Source of the DNA: Alectoria sarmentosa
Lineage: Eukaryota; Ascomycota; Lecanoromycetes; Lecanorales; Parmeliaceae
Length of the DNA stretch: 18,843 nucleotides
Assembly (NCBI GenBank): GCA_009733775.1
Contig: WOGZ01000499.1
Location: forward strand, 1-18,843
Reading direction: 5' to 3'
Positions 1-10,422 of this stretch are shown here, one piece after another; the first letter of the stretch is position 1; the number at the start of each line of letters is the position of its first letter. Below the pieces are notes generated by a model. That model did no database searches and had not been told where the DNA came from. It worked only from the letters and a program-made list of their open reading frames with translations. A program made the position numbers and the translations under genes.

Positions 1-334
1 CATTGTTTTTATTCGATTTTGAACATCGCGAGTTTCGAATTTTATATTTAAAATTCAAATTTTTATCGAGCGCATAGAGAATAAAGAAGATGTATAAAAA
101 TGATTTTATATTAAATATTCGACGTTAAACTCATTATAATTATCCGACGTTCGATTCATTTTATTTATTCGATATTCGATTTTTTTAAAAATATGCGTGC
201 GAAGAGAAATGTCGAAATTTAAATTATATGATAAATCACGTGATATGAGCGCATGCGCTCGTAACATAAATCGCACTTTCCTTCGTAGCACTCTTAAAGA
301 AACATAACTAAGTGTTTTACATTATATTTTCACA
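1..334 (+). mobile_element. 3' end of a plus-strand copia-like element (copy A), rest outside the window
   Basis: The stretch is the reverse complement of 4321-4660 with scattered transitions, so it holds the same 3' non-coding tail, polypurine tract and LTR as the minus-strand copia element, in opposite orientation. The purine run GAAGAGAAA at 201-209 is the likely plus-strand primer site directly before the LTR. The coding part would lie left of base 1. The frame on the minus strand at 106-291 is only a shadow of this repeat. Confidence 0.8.
210..334 (+). repeat. LTR A, 125 bp, 3' LTR of copy A
   Basis: It starts TGTCGAAATTT and ends TTTTCACA, with the usual TG...CA termini, and has exactly the same length as LTRs B and C. 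It carries a CACGTG core at 237-242. It is followed by GTTTT (335-339), one side of an expected 5-bp target duplication whose partner is off the window. Confidence 0.85.
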
Positions 335-987
335 GTTTTTCGACGATAATATCGTCGAAAATAAAAATTAAAGAAAATTCTTATTTTTTTAATTGTTTTT
401 TAAAAATAAAAATAAAAATATAATTAAATACGAATTAAACGTTTCGAATAATTAAAATACATTTGATATCATTCATTTTGCATTCAAATTCGATGTTTTC
501 GAAATCGATAATTATGTGATTATTAATAAGGTTATTTATAAAACGTGAAAATTGAAAAGATTTAAAGATTAAAAAGATTAAAAAAATATAAGTTATGTGT
601 TAAGTGTAAACATAATCGCGAAATTTAAAAAAATATATTATTGTTATAACAAATAAAACAATAATTTACGTTTTATCGACGACTTTGAATGTAATGTTAT
701 AAATTTTTTTGTTTAAAACGTTAAAATTTATATTAAGTTTGAAAATCGATTTGAAAGCGATAAGAATAATAAATAATATAAACGATTAAATAATGAACGA
801 TTTTTGATTGAATAATTATCATAATTGTGTTAACATTATTAAATTGTTTTTTTTAACTTTTTAATTAATTTGAATTTGAATTTTTTTTTTGATTATGTTT
901 TTTATGATTTTCACGATTATAATTATTATGATTATTACGATTATCGCGATCTTCGCGGTCTTCTTTGTTTATATTATTTTTATCTAA
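335..987. other. AT-rich stretch without a recognisable gene
   Basis: Heavily mutated AT-rich DNA between LTR A and the gag-like frame. It opens with a near-perfect palindrome (337-361). I see no reading frame, RNA gene or repeat copy that I can assign. Confidence 0.5.
337..361. repeat. 25-bp palindrome beside LTR A
   Basis: Arms TTTTCGACGATA and TATCGTCGAAAA are perfect reverse complements separated by a single A, starting two bases after the LTR end. It may be part of the insertion target or of a different decayed element. Confidence 0.7.
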
Positions 988-1905
988 TTGTTTATTACGT
1001 TAATCGCATTTATTAATGTTATGTTAGTTTTTTTTGCAATAAATATTATATTTGTAAATTTGAATATAAATGCGAAAGTTATTAAAGTTTACGCTCATTT
1101 AAATATAATGTTCGATGACATTTTTAATAATAATAAAAATAAATATGAATTGTTGAATATGTTTAAAAAAATTATTAATAATGACGATGAGCGTATGCGT
1201 TTTCGAATGCGTGAAATGGAATAAATTAATAACGATATTGAGAAATCGAATTATCGTATAATTTAACGTTTATTTAATTTCACGATTTTCATTATAAACG
1301 TTATAAATTTAATTATGAATTTCGCGATACGCATTATATTAAAAATTCAATCCTTTATAAAAATAATAAATTTTTTAATTTTTATTAAAAAAAAAGATCG
1401 TTCGATCGAATTGATTTTTGAATTTTTAAATAATGTTTATAAAAATATTAATATATTTTTGTGATTTGTTTTCGTAAATGATTAAAATGAAAGATTTTAA
1501 TTTGAAAATGATAAAGTTGAAAATATTAAAATATTAAAATTTATATTTTTTGAGTTTTTTTTAAACATTAAAGACATTCATATAATATTCGATTTTATTT
1601 CGAGAATTGTCTTCGCAACGAGTTTTTATTATTGTATAAATTTTATTATACGTTTCGATTTAGATTGAGACGTTTGTTTTAATAATAATAAATTTTATTT
1701 TAATAATTAAACGATTATTCGAAGCATTTTTGATTTTAATAATAAAACTCTTAATAGATTTAATTATATCGATTTCGATTTAATGTTATAATTCAATTAA
1801 ATTTAAAAAGTCTTACATTTGACGCTTTTATTTCGTATAATTAAATTTTTTTATAAACATTTCAATATTTTTAAATTGATTTAAAAAAATCGAATGTTTA
1901 ATTTC
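988..1905 (+). pseudogene. decayed plus-strand frame, possibly an LTR-retrotransposon gag
   Basis: One frame (phase of base 988) stays unusually open for about 300 codons, with roughly half the stops expected for DNA this AT-rich; the best part is 988-1224. A charged segment rich in Arg, Glu and Met occurs at about 1180-1220, followed after about 1395 by a stretch whose spacing (Glu, then Phe-Leu, then Val-Tyr, then Asn) loosely recalls fungal gag domains. The start at 988 is TTG, not ATG. No catalytic motif is visible, so assignment to gag is inference from weak similarity; it could be any RIP-mutated coding sequence. Neighbouring copia LTRs are not clearly part of the same element. Confidence 0.3.
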
Positions 1906-2905
1906 AAGATATTCGAATATGATGTTAAAAGAAATTAATTTGAATTTTAAGATTTAAGAGCTATTAAAGCTTGAAATTAAATTTACGTTTGAATTTATAT
2001 TTAAAAGAATAATTTATAATAAATTAGGGCTTGAAAATGATGAGATTTGCGTAATAAAACTTTTAAAAATAATTAAAATAAATGACGTCGAAGAAATAAG
2101 ACGCGCTTTAAAATCGAAAAGGTTTTCATTGATAATAAATTTTAATAATAATTCGAAAATTAATTGTTTAAAAATAAAAATAAAATCAGCGTAGAAGTTT
2201 AAAACAAAATCATTATTATCATTGTTTAAAAGATGTTTAAAAGTTTTTAAGGTTTTGAGAATATAAGAAAAGTCTTATTAAATTTTGAAATTAATTTAAT
2301 ATAATTTAAATTTTCGTTTGCGAAGAGTCTTTGCGTCGTAATTAAAAAAATATTTGACGATGTTTAAAAAAACGATAAATTTAATGAATTTCGAAGAAAA
2401 TATAAAGATATAAAAATGTTATTTTGAAAAAAAATTATTTGATTTTATAAATCGCAGCGAACTCGTAAAAAATACGTTATTTAAATTATATTAATTATTT
2501 TGATAATTAAAAGGTTTTAAAAGAAGAACGATAAGATTTCGAGATCAAAAACGAGATTAATAATCTTATTTCGCTCGCTTAAAATGGTCGAATATAATAT
2601 CGTTATTATTAAATCGTTTTATAAAAAGATTTTTTTTTTTCATTTTCGAAATAAGGGTTTTTTTTTTCGTTTTGATTTTAACATATTAAATATGCGAAAT
2701 AAAAAATAATTTTCCTTTAATTAATTATTAATTTTGTTTATTTTTAATTTTTTGGTTTTTATTGCGAATATTTCGTATTTGAATTATTAAATATGATCGT
2801 TATCATTTATTTTTTTGATAAAGCGACGTGCAAATAATGATATATCGTTTTTTGTTTTTAACGTGTTTCACGCAAGAAAGCTGGTAATGTTTTAAAAACT
2901 TAACG

Positions 2906-2929
2906 ATTATGTGATCACAATCACATAAT
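2906..2929. repeat. dyad, 9-bp arms
   Basis: ATTATGTGA and TCACATAAT flank a 6-base spacer. It lies 16 bp before a second dyad that shares the GTGAT/ATCAC core. Confidence 0.65.
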
Positions 2930-2945
2930 AACTTTTGATAATTTC

Positions 2946-2973
2946 GACATATCACGATTATTTGTGATATGTC
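2946..2973. repeat. dyad, 10-bp arms
   Basis: GACATATCAC and GTGATATGTC flank an 8-base spacer (GATTATTT). Arms are perfect. Together with 2906-2929 it forms a pair of hairpin-capable sites in otherwise featureless DNA; no protein-binding role can be shown. Confidence 0.65.
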
Positions 2974-3314
2974 TCGAATCGCTTTATTTGTTTCGAACGA
3001 ATCATTTTATTTATTTCGAATGAGAATGAGACGATATAAATATTAATGAAAACGATGCGAGTATTAATAATGTTTTAACGCTCGAAAAAGCGATATTGAC
3101 CATTAAAAAGCGTCCGTAATTCTCGAAAAGGCGTTATTGATATTCAAAAGAAGCGTTTGATATCGTTAATTTCTTAACGTTACTTTTTTTTACGTTTTGT
3201 CTTTTACGTTTTTTCGTTATAAACGAATCATAATCATTTCAATTTAAATAATCATTTTATTTATAATGAATATTGTTCATATTAAAAAAATTGCGATATA
3301 TGAAATGCAGCGAT

Positions 3315-3432
3315 TTTTATAATTAATATCTTTATTGCGATGAGCATAAAACGTCAAAAGATGATAATAATTATAATAAGTAATAGATAAATTATGCTAT
3401 AACAATGTCGATGCAAATTCGAATTCATAATC
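3315..3432 (-). mobile_element. 5' leader fragment of a second minus-strand copia copy (copy D), with primer-binding site
   Basis: The segment aligns to 10310-10436, the leader of the main copia element, including a shared TTATTGCGATGAGCATAAAA block (3331-3350). Read on the minus strand, the bases immediately after LTR D are GATTATGAATTCGA (3432-3419), the primer-binding site. Similarity fades left of about 3315, so the rest of this copy is deleted or unrecognisable. Confidence 0.65.
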
Positions 3433-3567
3433 TGTCAAAATATAAAATAAAACATTTAATTATATTACTTTAAGAGTATTATGAAAGAAAGAGCGATTTA
3501 TGTACGGGCGCATTAATGTGCGCACGTGACCGTTAAGGCTTGGCGTCACGTGACCCGAATTTCAACA
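3433..3567 (-). repeat. LTR D, 135 bp, minus orientation
   Basis: Plus-strand ends are TGTCAAAATAT and TTTCAACA, matching LTR B (4321-4445) at both ends and through the first about 70 bp. The middle is about 10 bp longer and holds two CACGTG cores (3523-3528, 3547-3552) instead of one. It keeps many non-CpG cytosines (around 3530-3560), so it is less mutated than LTRs A, B and C. Confidence 0.75.
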
Positions 3568-3645
3568 CGCTCGTATATAGATCGCTTTTTCTTTCGTAAC
3601 ACTTTTAAAGCAATACAATTAAGTGTTCTACTTCATATTTTGATA
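3568..3645 (+). repeat. truncated LTR E, plus orientation, fused head to head with LTR D
   Basis: From CGCTCG onward it follows the 3' two-thirds of LTR A (256-334) and ends TTTTGATA, where the other copies end CACA. Its first third is missing exactly where LTR D ends, as if copy D had inserted into it. Together 3433-3645 is a large imperfect palindrome with arms of about 80 bp. Confidence 0.7.
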
Positions 3646-4075
3646 GTTTCTTCGCAAGAGTTTTATTTGAAAATGTAAAATGCGCATTGTTTAAATAAAT
3701 GATTTAATGATTTTATATCTTTATTTAATAAAATGAAGTTAACGCATAAATCGCAATGCTGAAAAAGAATAAAAGATACGACGACACAATTTCATTTGTT
3801 TCTTTAATTTAAATCTTAAAATCGCATAAATAAACGATTTTCGATAATAAATCAAAAAACAATAACGATATCGAAAAATTAATAAGATAATGCGATTTAA
3901 CGATATATATTGATGAATTTATTATTTTTATATTTTGCGATGCGCATTGTGTGAGCGAAGGGTTTTATAAATTGTAAATCAATTTGTAATTGCGCGCGAA
4001 GTATACGCATTAATTATATTAATAAATAAAGTATTCTCAATTATAAAACATTAATAATAAAGTAATAAATAATTG
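3646..4075. other. AT-rich spacer
   Basis: No gene seen. The string ATGCGCATTGT occurs twice in direct orientation (about 3679 and 3942), suggesting a further decayed repeat unit. Confidence 0.4.
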
Positions 4076-4163
4076 ATGAAAAATCAATGAAAAATCAATG
4101 AAAAATCAATAAAAATTTCATAAAAGGTTAATGAAAAGTTGATGAAAAGTTTATTAAAACGAT
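4076..4163. repeat. 11-bp tandem repeat, about 8 units
   Basis: Successive units ATGAAAAATCA (three times, with slight variation), ATAAAAATTTC, ATAAAAGGTTA, ATGAAAAGTTG, ATGAAAAGTTT and ATTAAAACGAT keep an 11-bp register. Each unit has an A-tract at the same place, so A-tracts recur about once per helical turn. The same unit family recurs at 11700 and 12082. Confidence 0.8.
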
Positions 4164-4315
4164 TTATTTATTATAATTAATAATTAAATATAATAACACG
4201 CTATTCGTGTTGTTAAATTCGATTAAATAACAATTTTATTCAATTTATTATTATTTATAATTGAGTGAGTGAGTTCTATTATGCAATTCGAATTATTAAT
4301 CAAAATAATATTTTA
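4164..4315. other. left flank of the copia insertion
   Basis: AT-rich, with a hairpin at 4194-4213 and a short GAGT run at 4263-4274. Before the insertion this stretch was continuous with 10567 onward, since the target duplication marks the joint. Confidence 0.5.
4194..4213. repeat. short hairpin
   Basis: AACACG and CGTGTT flank the loop CTATT (further A/T pairing possible on either side). It lies between the 11-bp array and the copia element; no following T-run typical of a terminator in a known gene context. Confidence 0.45.
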
Positions 4316-4320
4316 ATAAC
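4316..4320. repeat. target-site duplication ATAAC, left copy
   Basis: It directly abuts the TG end of LTR B and is identical to 10562-10566, which abuts the outer end of LTR C. A 5-bp duplication is normal for copia integrase. Confidence 0.85.
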
Positions 4321-4445
4321 TGTGAAAATATGATGTAGAACACTTAATTGTATTTCTTTAAAAATGCTATAAAGAAAAGTGCGATCTATGTTATAAACGT
4401 ATACGTTCATATCACGTGATCTATCACATAATTTAAATTTCGACA
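4321..4445 (-). repeat. LTR B, 125 bp, 3' LTR of the copia element
   Basis: Plus-strand TGTGAAAATATG to TTTCGACA. It matches LTR C over its full length and LTR A in inverted orientation. CACGTG core at 4413-4418. Right neighbour is the polypurine tract. Confidence 0.88.
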
Positions 4446-4454
4446 CTTTTCTTC
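4446..4454 (-). other. polypurine tract of the copia element
   Basis: The minus strand reads GAAGAAAAG immediately before the LTR start TGTCGAAA. Copy A has GAAGAGAAA at the same place (201-209). It would prime plus-strand DNA synthesis. Confidence 0.75.
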
Positions 4455-4699
4455 GCACGTATACTTTTAAAAAAATCGAATATCGAATAAATAAAATTAA
4501 TCGAGCGTCGAATAATTACAATGAATTTAACGTCGAATAATTAATATGAAATCACCTTTATACATCTTCCTTACCCCCTATGCGTTTCATAAAAATTCGA
4601 ATTTTAAACACGAGATTCGAAACTGGCGATGTTTAAAATCGAATAAAAATAATGAAAATTCGAAAAAAGGATGATATGAGATTACTTTCACCTTAAAGA

Positions 4700-5144
4700 C
4701 ATCGCGAAAAACAACAAACTTATCGAAACATAAGGTCTTCGTAAAACCATTAATTATTTGTTTATTAATGAAAACATATTGAATATTCACAATATCATCA
4801 TTAACTTTTTCGCGCACAAAATGATAAACGATATTAATGTGTTTAATGCGAATATGAAATTAAACGTTTTTTGCGAAAGCGATTGCGTTTTAATTATTCC
4901 CAAAAATCACGATAACCTTAAAATTCAAATCGTTAAATCGCAAAAATTGATTAAAAAGGTTCTTTAATCAAATAACTTTTTTAATAATTTACGTTTAATC
5001 GATATATTTTACTTTATAAATAAACAATATTATAATAATTTAACGCTTGTTTAATTAATTAATAACATCATTATTCAAATTAAATAAATAATCGAAAATA
5101 AATCTTCGAATTGAGTTCTCAGCTTAATTAAAATCAATATAATC
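4700..5144 (-). pseudogene. copia RNase H relic and Pol C-terminus
   Basis: RNase H would remove the RNA template strand during reverse transcription. From 5144 downward the translation shows the copia RNase H pattern: Asp-Tyr-Ile-Asp-Phe-Asn with a stop at the expected Trp (for the Asp-x-Asp-Trp motif), then Arg-Arg, a Tyr-Leu-Phe-Asn-Leu stretch, and a Trp-to-stop where the family has Ser-Trp-x-Ser-Lys-Arg. Downstream, 4814-4690 matches the usual C-terminal tail, REKV, then QYV, then DGFTK-like spacing with a Lys-Phe and Phe-Arg pair. The reading continues open into the 3' non-coding tail to 4587. Several in-frame TAA codons and a frame change make it inactive. Recognition is by pattern and position between RT and the 3' LTR. 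Confidence 0.75.
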
Positions 5145-5435
5145 GAATAAATTCTTTAAAGAGTTTTTATATACGAATTCGTAATGCATCGTGTTTTTGA
5201 GATATCGAAAAATTCGAATAATCGCATTTTAATGCGTTGAAATAAGATTAATTAAATATCGATTAATTAAGAAAATAATATAAACGATATCGAAATGAAT
5301 TTTTAATATAACGTATATAAAAAAGTTTATAACGAATTAATATTCTTTATGAAGTTTTTTGAGAGTCACATAATTCTTTTCGATAAACGTCAATTTACGA
5401 TTAATTTCGAATAATATATTAATAAAGATGAGATT

Positions 5436-6032
5436 TCAACATTTGAAATAATTGAGAAAATATATAATATACGTTTTTTGTCTCAAACGAATAATGTCAT
5501 TATAACGATTTCTTTTAACGATCATATTCAAATAAAAAGCGTATAATCTCAAATTTAACATATGAAATTTGACGTTTAAAGCATTTTTGATTCGTTTGAT
5601 AACGATTTTATTGCGATTTATAATCAAAACATTATCGACGTAAAACGTTATAATGATTTTTTTTTTAAGATTTATAAACATATTATCGTTCGATTCGATG
5701 AAATTGAAATCGAATTCCTTTATATAAATCGAAAAATGTTGATATCAAATTTTAAAAGATTGCTTTAAATCATAAAGAGTTTTATTCAATTTATAAATCT
5801 TAATATTATTTTTATTAAAGTCTTTAAATTATTGAACATAAATGTTCTTTTGAATATCGTTATAAAAAAAAACGATTTTGACGTTCATTTATTTCACATT
5901 TTAATTTATAATCGTTATAAACGTAAAAATCGTTTTATAATTTATAAGCTTTATCATTAACGCGAAAATATCATAATAATCACGATTCTTTTGTTGTTCG
6001 AATCTTCGAACAACTTAATGTGTTTTATAACG
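5436..6032 (-). pseudogene. copia reverse transcriptase relic
   Basis: The enzyme would copy element RNA into DNA in a cytoplasmic particle. Starting at 6032 the minus strand gives RYK, a stop at the expected Trp, VVR and FEQQ, then DYYDIFA, which is the N-terminal block of copia RT. It continues through a MNVK stretch (family MDVK, Asp to Asn), an LYDLKQS block with IWYQ spacing (Trp to stop), and the catalytic box as YVDN (family YVDD) near 5635, ending with the LRLYAFYLNM block of the same family. A one-base frame change falls in the run of nine A at 5864-5872. Stops are TAA or TGA where Trp or Gln is expected. Loss of the second catalytic Asp and the frameshift show it is dead. Confidence 0.88.
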
Positions 6033-6989
6033 AATGATTTTTTTTTAAAACCTCGTTTTATGATATAAATTCAACGATTTTTAAAAATACGAATTTTTAA
6101 AAACGTTTAAATAAGACATTAAATGTTATTATTTATAAAAGATTTATACTCATCTCGCATATCAATTTTTCAATTTATATGAATCAAATTGTTAAAAATC
6201 GTTTATTCGTAAATTATAAATTCGAAAATGTTAAATTTATTAACATGATTCGCAAAAAAAACAAAGATAACGAAAATTTTCATCAAAAAATTAAACAATA
6301 AATCACGAAGATTCGAAATAATGAGATTTTTATAATCATTAAATATTTTTTAAATAATCTTATATTCGAGATGTTCTCGCATAATTTTCATTTTAATAAA
6401 TTTCGAAAATATTAATGAAAAGAAAGCGATAATAAATCTAATAATTAATATAATAAATTTGATAAATATCATAAATATACGTATTGCAATAACGATAAAA
6501 TGAGATTTTTAAAAACGATTAACGATTAACGATGAAATATTCGTTAATAATAATGAATTTGACGATTTAATCGAAATTATAAATTTAACGTTTAGCAATA
6601 TAACGATACGTTGTTTATTTAATGTTTCTTTTATAGCGAATATTAATATAAAAAAATGTTAACGTTTATTTAAAAGCTCGTGAGTTTCAATCTTTTTTTC
6701 GAAATTCATAAAATGTGAACGTTTTTCGACGAAATGTATATCGTTAACGCGAATAATTTTCTTTTTAATTGAATTATAAAAATAAAAAATGAATTCGTTT
6801 TTATAATTTAAAAGAATACACTTCTCGCTCTTATTCATAAACTTTTTTTAAATACGTTTTAAAACGTAAACGATGAAATCAATAATACATAAATGAAAAA
6901 AAAAAAATTTACGATAATAAAAAATTTCGAAAAATGTAACGATGATTTTGATGTTAAAAAAACGCATCGTTAAATAATTAATTATAATT
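6033..6989 (-). pseudogene. copia Pol, linker between integrase and reverse transcriptase (no clear frame)
   Basis: By position this encodes the integrase C-terminal domain and the linker to reverse transcriptase, a poorly conserved part of copia Pol. I could not follow a convincing frame through it by hand. It is continuous with coding relics on both sides. Confidence 0.5.
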
Positions 6990-7495
6990 ATTATTTTAAA
7001 TCAAAAGAATTTATTAAGGCTGAAACTTAATAAAATTGAATAAATCTTATTTATCAAAATTTGATTAAATCGCTTGACGACTTCATTCATTTCGAAATTG
7101 TTTATAATAATGAATTTTTATTTGATGTTCGCTTAAATGAGACATTTAAAAAAGATTTTATTAATATATTTATCTTCATTATCGAGACGAATGCGATTAA
7201 TTCGATAATCGCGAGATTTTAAATAAATTTTGAAACGTAAAAACATAATGAAAATCTTGCTTTTATAATGAATATAATAAATTTCAAAATAATAAATAAA
7301 ATCATTTTTAAACGTCACAAAATATTTATAATCGTTAAAATCAATAAAAATCAAAGATTTAATAAAATTATTATAAATAAATTCGCTCGATAAAATATCG
7401 AGCGTTATAAAATTATTATAAAAAATCGTTTTTTGATAACTCATTATATAATATTCGCAAATATATTTCTCGATAATGTTTTTGAAAAAATTCAT
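6990..7495 (-). pseudogene. copia integrase relic
   Basis: Integrase would insert the DNA copy into the genome and produce the 5-bp duplication. The frame 7495-7133 is open and shows the end of the zinc-binding region (YICEYYIM), then the core: DYKYFVTFKNDF with the second catalytic region, HYKSKIF, and IRLDNEDKYINK where the family has the Asp-Asn-x-Gly-x-Glu signature; the catalytic Glu reads Lys. The first catalytic Asp (family Ser-Asp) reads Asn in YNNF. Below 7133 the core continues with a frame slip and stops, recognisable as the NEVVKRFNQ helix (family Gln-Asn-Gly-Val-x-Glu-Arg). All changes fit G-to-A or C-to-T. Confidence 0.88.
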
Positions 7496-7852
7496 ATTTA
7501 TAATAATATTAAAAAATTTGTTGAAATTTTATTGATTCAAATAATTTATATAAACATATTATAATTAATAAATCGAATTTAAAAAAACGTTATAAACGAT
7601 CAAAGCATTATTATTTTTTCATAAATTTAAAAAAAACAAATCGCGATTTCGCGTATCGATTAATGTGATATTATTTTAAATTAAAACATAATCTTTTTTA
7701 TAAAAAGCGATTTTAATATCGACATTTAAAAACTTTTTAATCGATAAAAGATTGACATTTATATCGAACATATGCAAGATATTAAAAATCGTTAAAATAA
7801 CGCGTTTATTATTAACATTATAATTAAGATTAATGATATCGCAAATCAAAGA

Positions 7853-8113
7853 TTAAACTTTAACATCTTCAATATCTTTAATAAATCGAAATTGAATTTT
7901 GATATAAATAATAAATATTAAATAATCGATAAAAAAATAACGAATGCAATCAAAATTTATCATAATTCGAATATCGAAATTTATAAATTTGACGAATAAT
8001 AACTTTTTGTTCAAATCAAAATTCGTTATTAAATTAATAAAATTCTTATTTTGATTTTGATTCGCTTGATTGATTGCATTCAAAATGTTAAAATCATTCA
8101 AAATAATATTCAA
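7853..8113 (-). pseudogene. probable copia protease region relic
   Basis: The 86-codon frame lies where the aspartic protease belongs, upstream of integrase. Its second half, from about 7980 down, has the spacing of the copia protease N-terminus: a Phe-Asp-x-x (family Leu-Asp-Ser-Gly), then an aromatic-Asp-Tyr segment, and IKDIEDVKV at the end, matching the family's Ile-x-Gly-Ile-Gly-x-Val. The catalytic Asp is retained but the Ser/Thr-Gly after it is lost. The first half is Asn/Gln-rich, as in gag-protease linkers. Assignment rests on position plus this weak pattern. Confidence 0.6.
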
Positions 8114-8249
8114 ATGACTTTAATCGTTTAATTCGTTCAAAAATGTTATATAAATATAAAAATAATCGTTTTTTTTTGGAATATACGTCATATTAACGTT
8201 AAAATAATTTTTTTTTTTGAAACGAAAACGTTAAATAACGCTTTTTCGA

Positions 8250-10300
8250 TGCGTTTACGTTTGATATTTAAAACATTAATGTTCACATAAATAATATCGA
8301 TTTACGCCTTTTTCTTTTCTTTTTATTTATTTATAAACTTTTCAAATTTTAAATAAAAAAATTTGATTTAATATTTAATAAAGAAATATTTAAATTTGCG
8401 ATCAATGATTTTACAAAAAACATAAATTTCGCGATTAATGAAATCAAAATCGTTAAAATCGTTTTTAACGAATTATTTGTTTTTGTTATTGCGATAAGCG
8501 AGCATAATGATATTATTCTTCTTAATTACGAATATATAACGCTCTTCATTCCTTATATTATAAATAATTAAATCGAATTTGATTATTTTCGAATCATAAA
8601 ATATATGAATTTAAATGTAAATTGTTATAAAAATATCGTAAACTTTATCGAATCTCATAAAAAAGAATTGAATGAAATAAGATTTCGACAATAATAATAA
8701 ATCATTTAAATTAATGATTTCGACATTAACTTTGCGAAAATCCTTTTTATATTAACGAACGCCTTTTTTAAAATTGATATTAATATTATACAATTGACGC
8801 ACAAGCTCGATATAAAATTCAAAATTCATAAATTTATAATAAACATCGATAACGTTTAACATAATTTAAAGATTCTCGTTATGTTTTTTAATGAATTGAC
8901 GATCAACGTAATTAAAACGTTAACGAATAATCACATAAATTTTAAACTTGATGATGTTAATGAAGAATTAAAAATTATTTAATATTAATCAATTATTAAT
9001 ATCTTCGCTTCATTTAATGTATTCGATAATAAATTTCAAAATAATAATAAAAATCAAAAAAAAACTACCTTCATTATTTATAAAAACATTTTCACCGACA
9101 TTTTAAACGTTAAATTCAATTATCGATATTAAAAAAGATAAATAAAGAGATATAAGAAATTAATAATAATAATGAAAATAACGAAAATAAAACTTTTATC
9201 ACAATTAAAAACGAATCGAAAATATTAATTTGAAAACTGTCGCTTTGAAAAAATATCGAAATAAACGAATTTAATAATGATTTAAAAAACAATTCGAACG
9301 TTTTAAAAGAAATTAATAAATAAAATCGTTTATCTTTAACGCGTAATTTAAAGATTTTAATATCATTTAAAGCGTCAAATGATTTCTCATTAACTTCAAA
9401 ATCGTTATTATACGACGATAATGTGAAAAGAGTGAAATAAATGTTTTATCAATTCTCGTTAAAGTCGTTTAAGTTCTTATCGATATCAATTAATTATTAT
9501 TATTATATTTCAAGATTCTATAATAACAATAAAAAATGTTTATGCGAAAATTAATGATAAATTTAAATAATAATATTATTATAAAATAAAATCAATAATA
9601 CGAAAAATTTAACTTTAAATTTGATGATAAAAATTGAATTCGATTAAGATTATATTAAGTGCAATTGCAAACGTGCAAATCTTTTTGAAAAATTCACACC
9701 CTTTTTATGTTATTCAATTAAAGATTTAAATTCAAAATATTCGCTTCGACGATTATCATCATAAAATTAAAATTAATCAAATTTTATAATCACGATGACA
9801 AGATATTATCGATAACGAATAAAAAATTCGATGATAAGATTTTAATCTTTTTTTTAAAAGGTTTTTAAAATTAAAACGTTAATTTTAACACATAAAATTT
9901 GTTATTTTTGATTTTAAATAAGTTTTTAAACGCCTAAATGATAATAAAATCAATTTTAAATTGTTTTAAACGATAATTAAATTGATAATAATATTAACAT
10001 TCAATTATTCAATTTATTTTATTGATTCGATACATCGTTGAAAATACAAATCATTAAATTAATGAAATATTATGAAAACAAAAACGCATTCTCTTTTATT
10101 TAATGTGTTTTATATAAAAAAATTAACAATATTATAAAGATCTTATTATAATTCGATCGCATAATCGCATATGCGACTTCGATTAAAAATGAATAATTTC
10201 GATTATTCGAAAATTAAAAAGCTCTTAATTTTTCGAATTTCGAATCACGATCGTTTAAATTAAAAATTATTTTACAAATAAAAATTGCTCATCTCAAAAA
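8250..10300 (-). pseudogene. copia gag region and 5' part of the polyprotein (badly decayed)
   Basis: This interval must hold gag, which would form the particle and bind RNA. The only landmark I can read is near 8299-8250: a Tyr-x-Leu-Cys, three residues, Cys, then a His ten residues on, resembling a zinc knuckle of fungal copia Gag with cysteines partly lost. No continuous frame could be followed above this, and the gag start is not located. Confidence 0.45.
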
Positions 10301-10422
10301 AGTTAATAAATAAAAATCTTTATAATTAATTGTTTTATTGCGATGAGCATAAAATGTTTGAAAATAATTATAATTATAATAATGAATAAATAAGTTATAC
10401 TTATAATAATTATCGAGCAAAT

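Larger units (their letters stand above)
1906..3314. other. AT-rich stretch without a recognisable gene
   Basis: RIP-like DNA with short homopolymer runs (for example around 2630 and 2660) and two adjacent dyads at 2906-2973. I find no assignable frame on either strand. It may contain the rest of the element that carries the 988-1905 frame. Confidence 0.45.

Noticed and set aside
4076..4163. CRISPR-like reading of the tandem repeats
   Set aside because: Units are contiguous 11-mers without spacers, and the genome is eukaryotic.
4321..4564. A longer, 244-bp LTR model ending at TGTATAAA next to the purine-rich AGGGGGTAAGGAAGA
   Set aside because: LTR C is only 125 bp and is followed directly by the ATAAC duplication, so the 125-bp model is right; the second purine run lies in the internal 3' tail, though it might serve as an extra plus-strand primer.
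4758..4967. 69-codon plus-strand frame
   Set aside because: It is antisense to the copia RNase H tail, which reads convincingly on the minus strand.
5993..6014. Palindrome GTTGTTCGAA / TTCGAACAAC
   Set aside because: It falls in the reverse transcriptase coding relic and is explained by its codons (VVR-FEQQ region).
7384..7404. Hairpin CGCTCGATA / TATCGAGCG
   Set aside because: It lies inside the integrase coding relic; it is a by-product of codons plus RIP words such as ATCGA.
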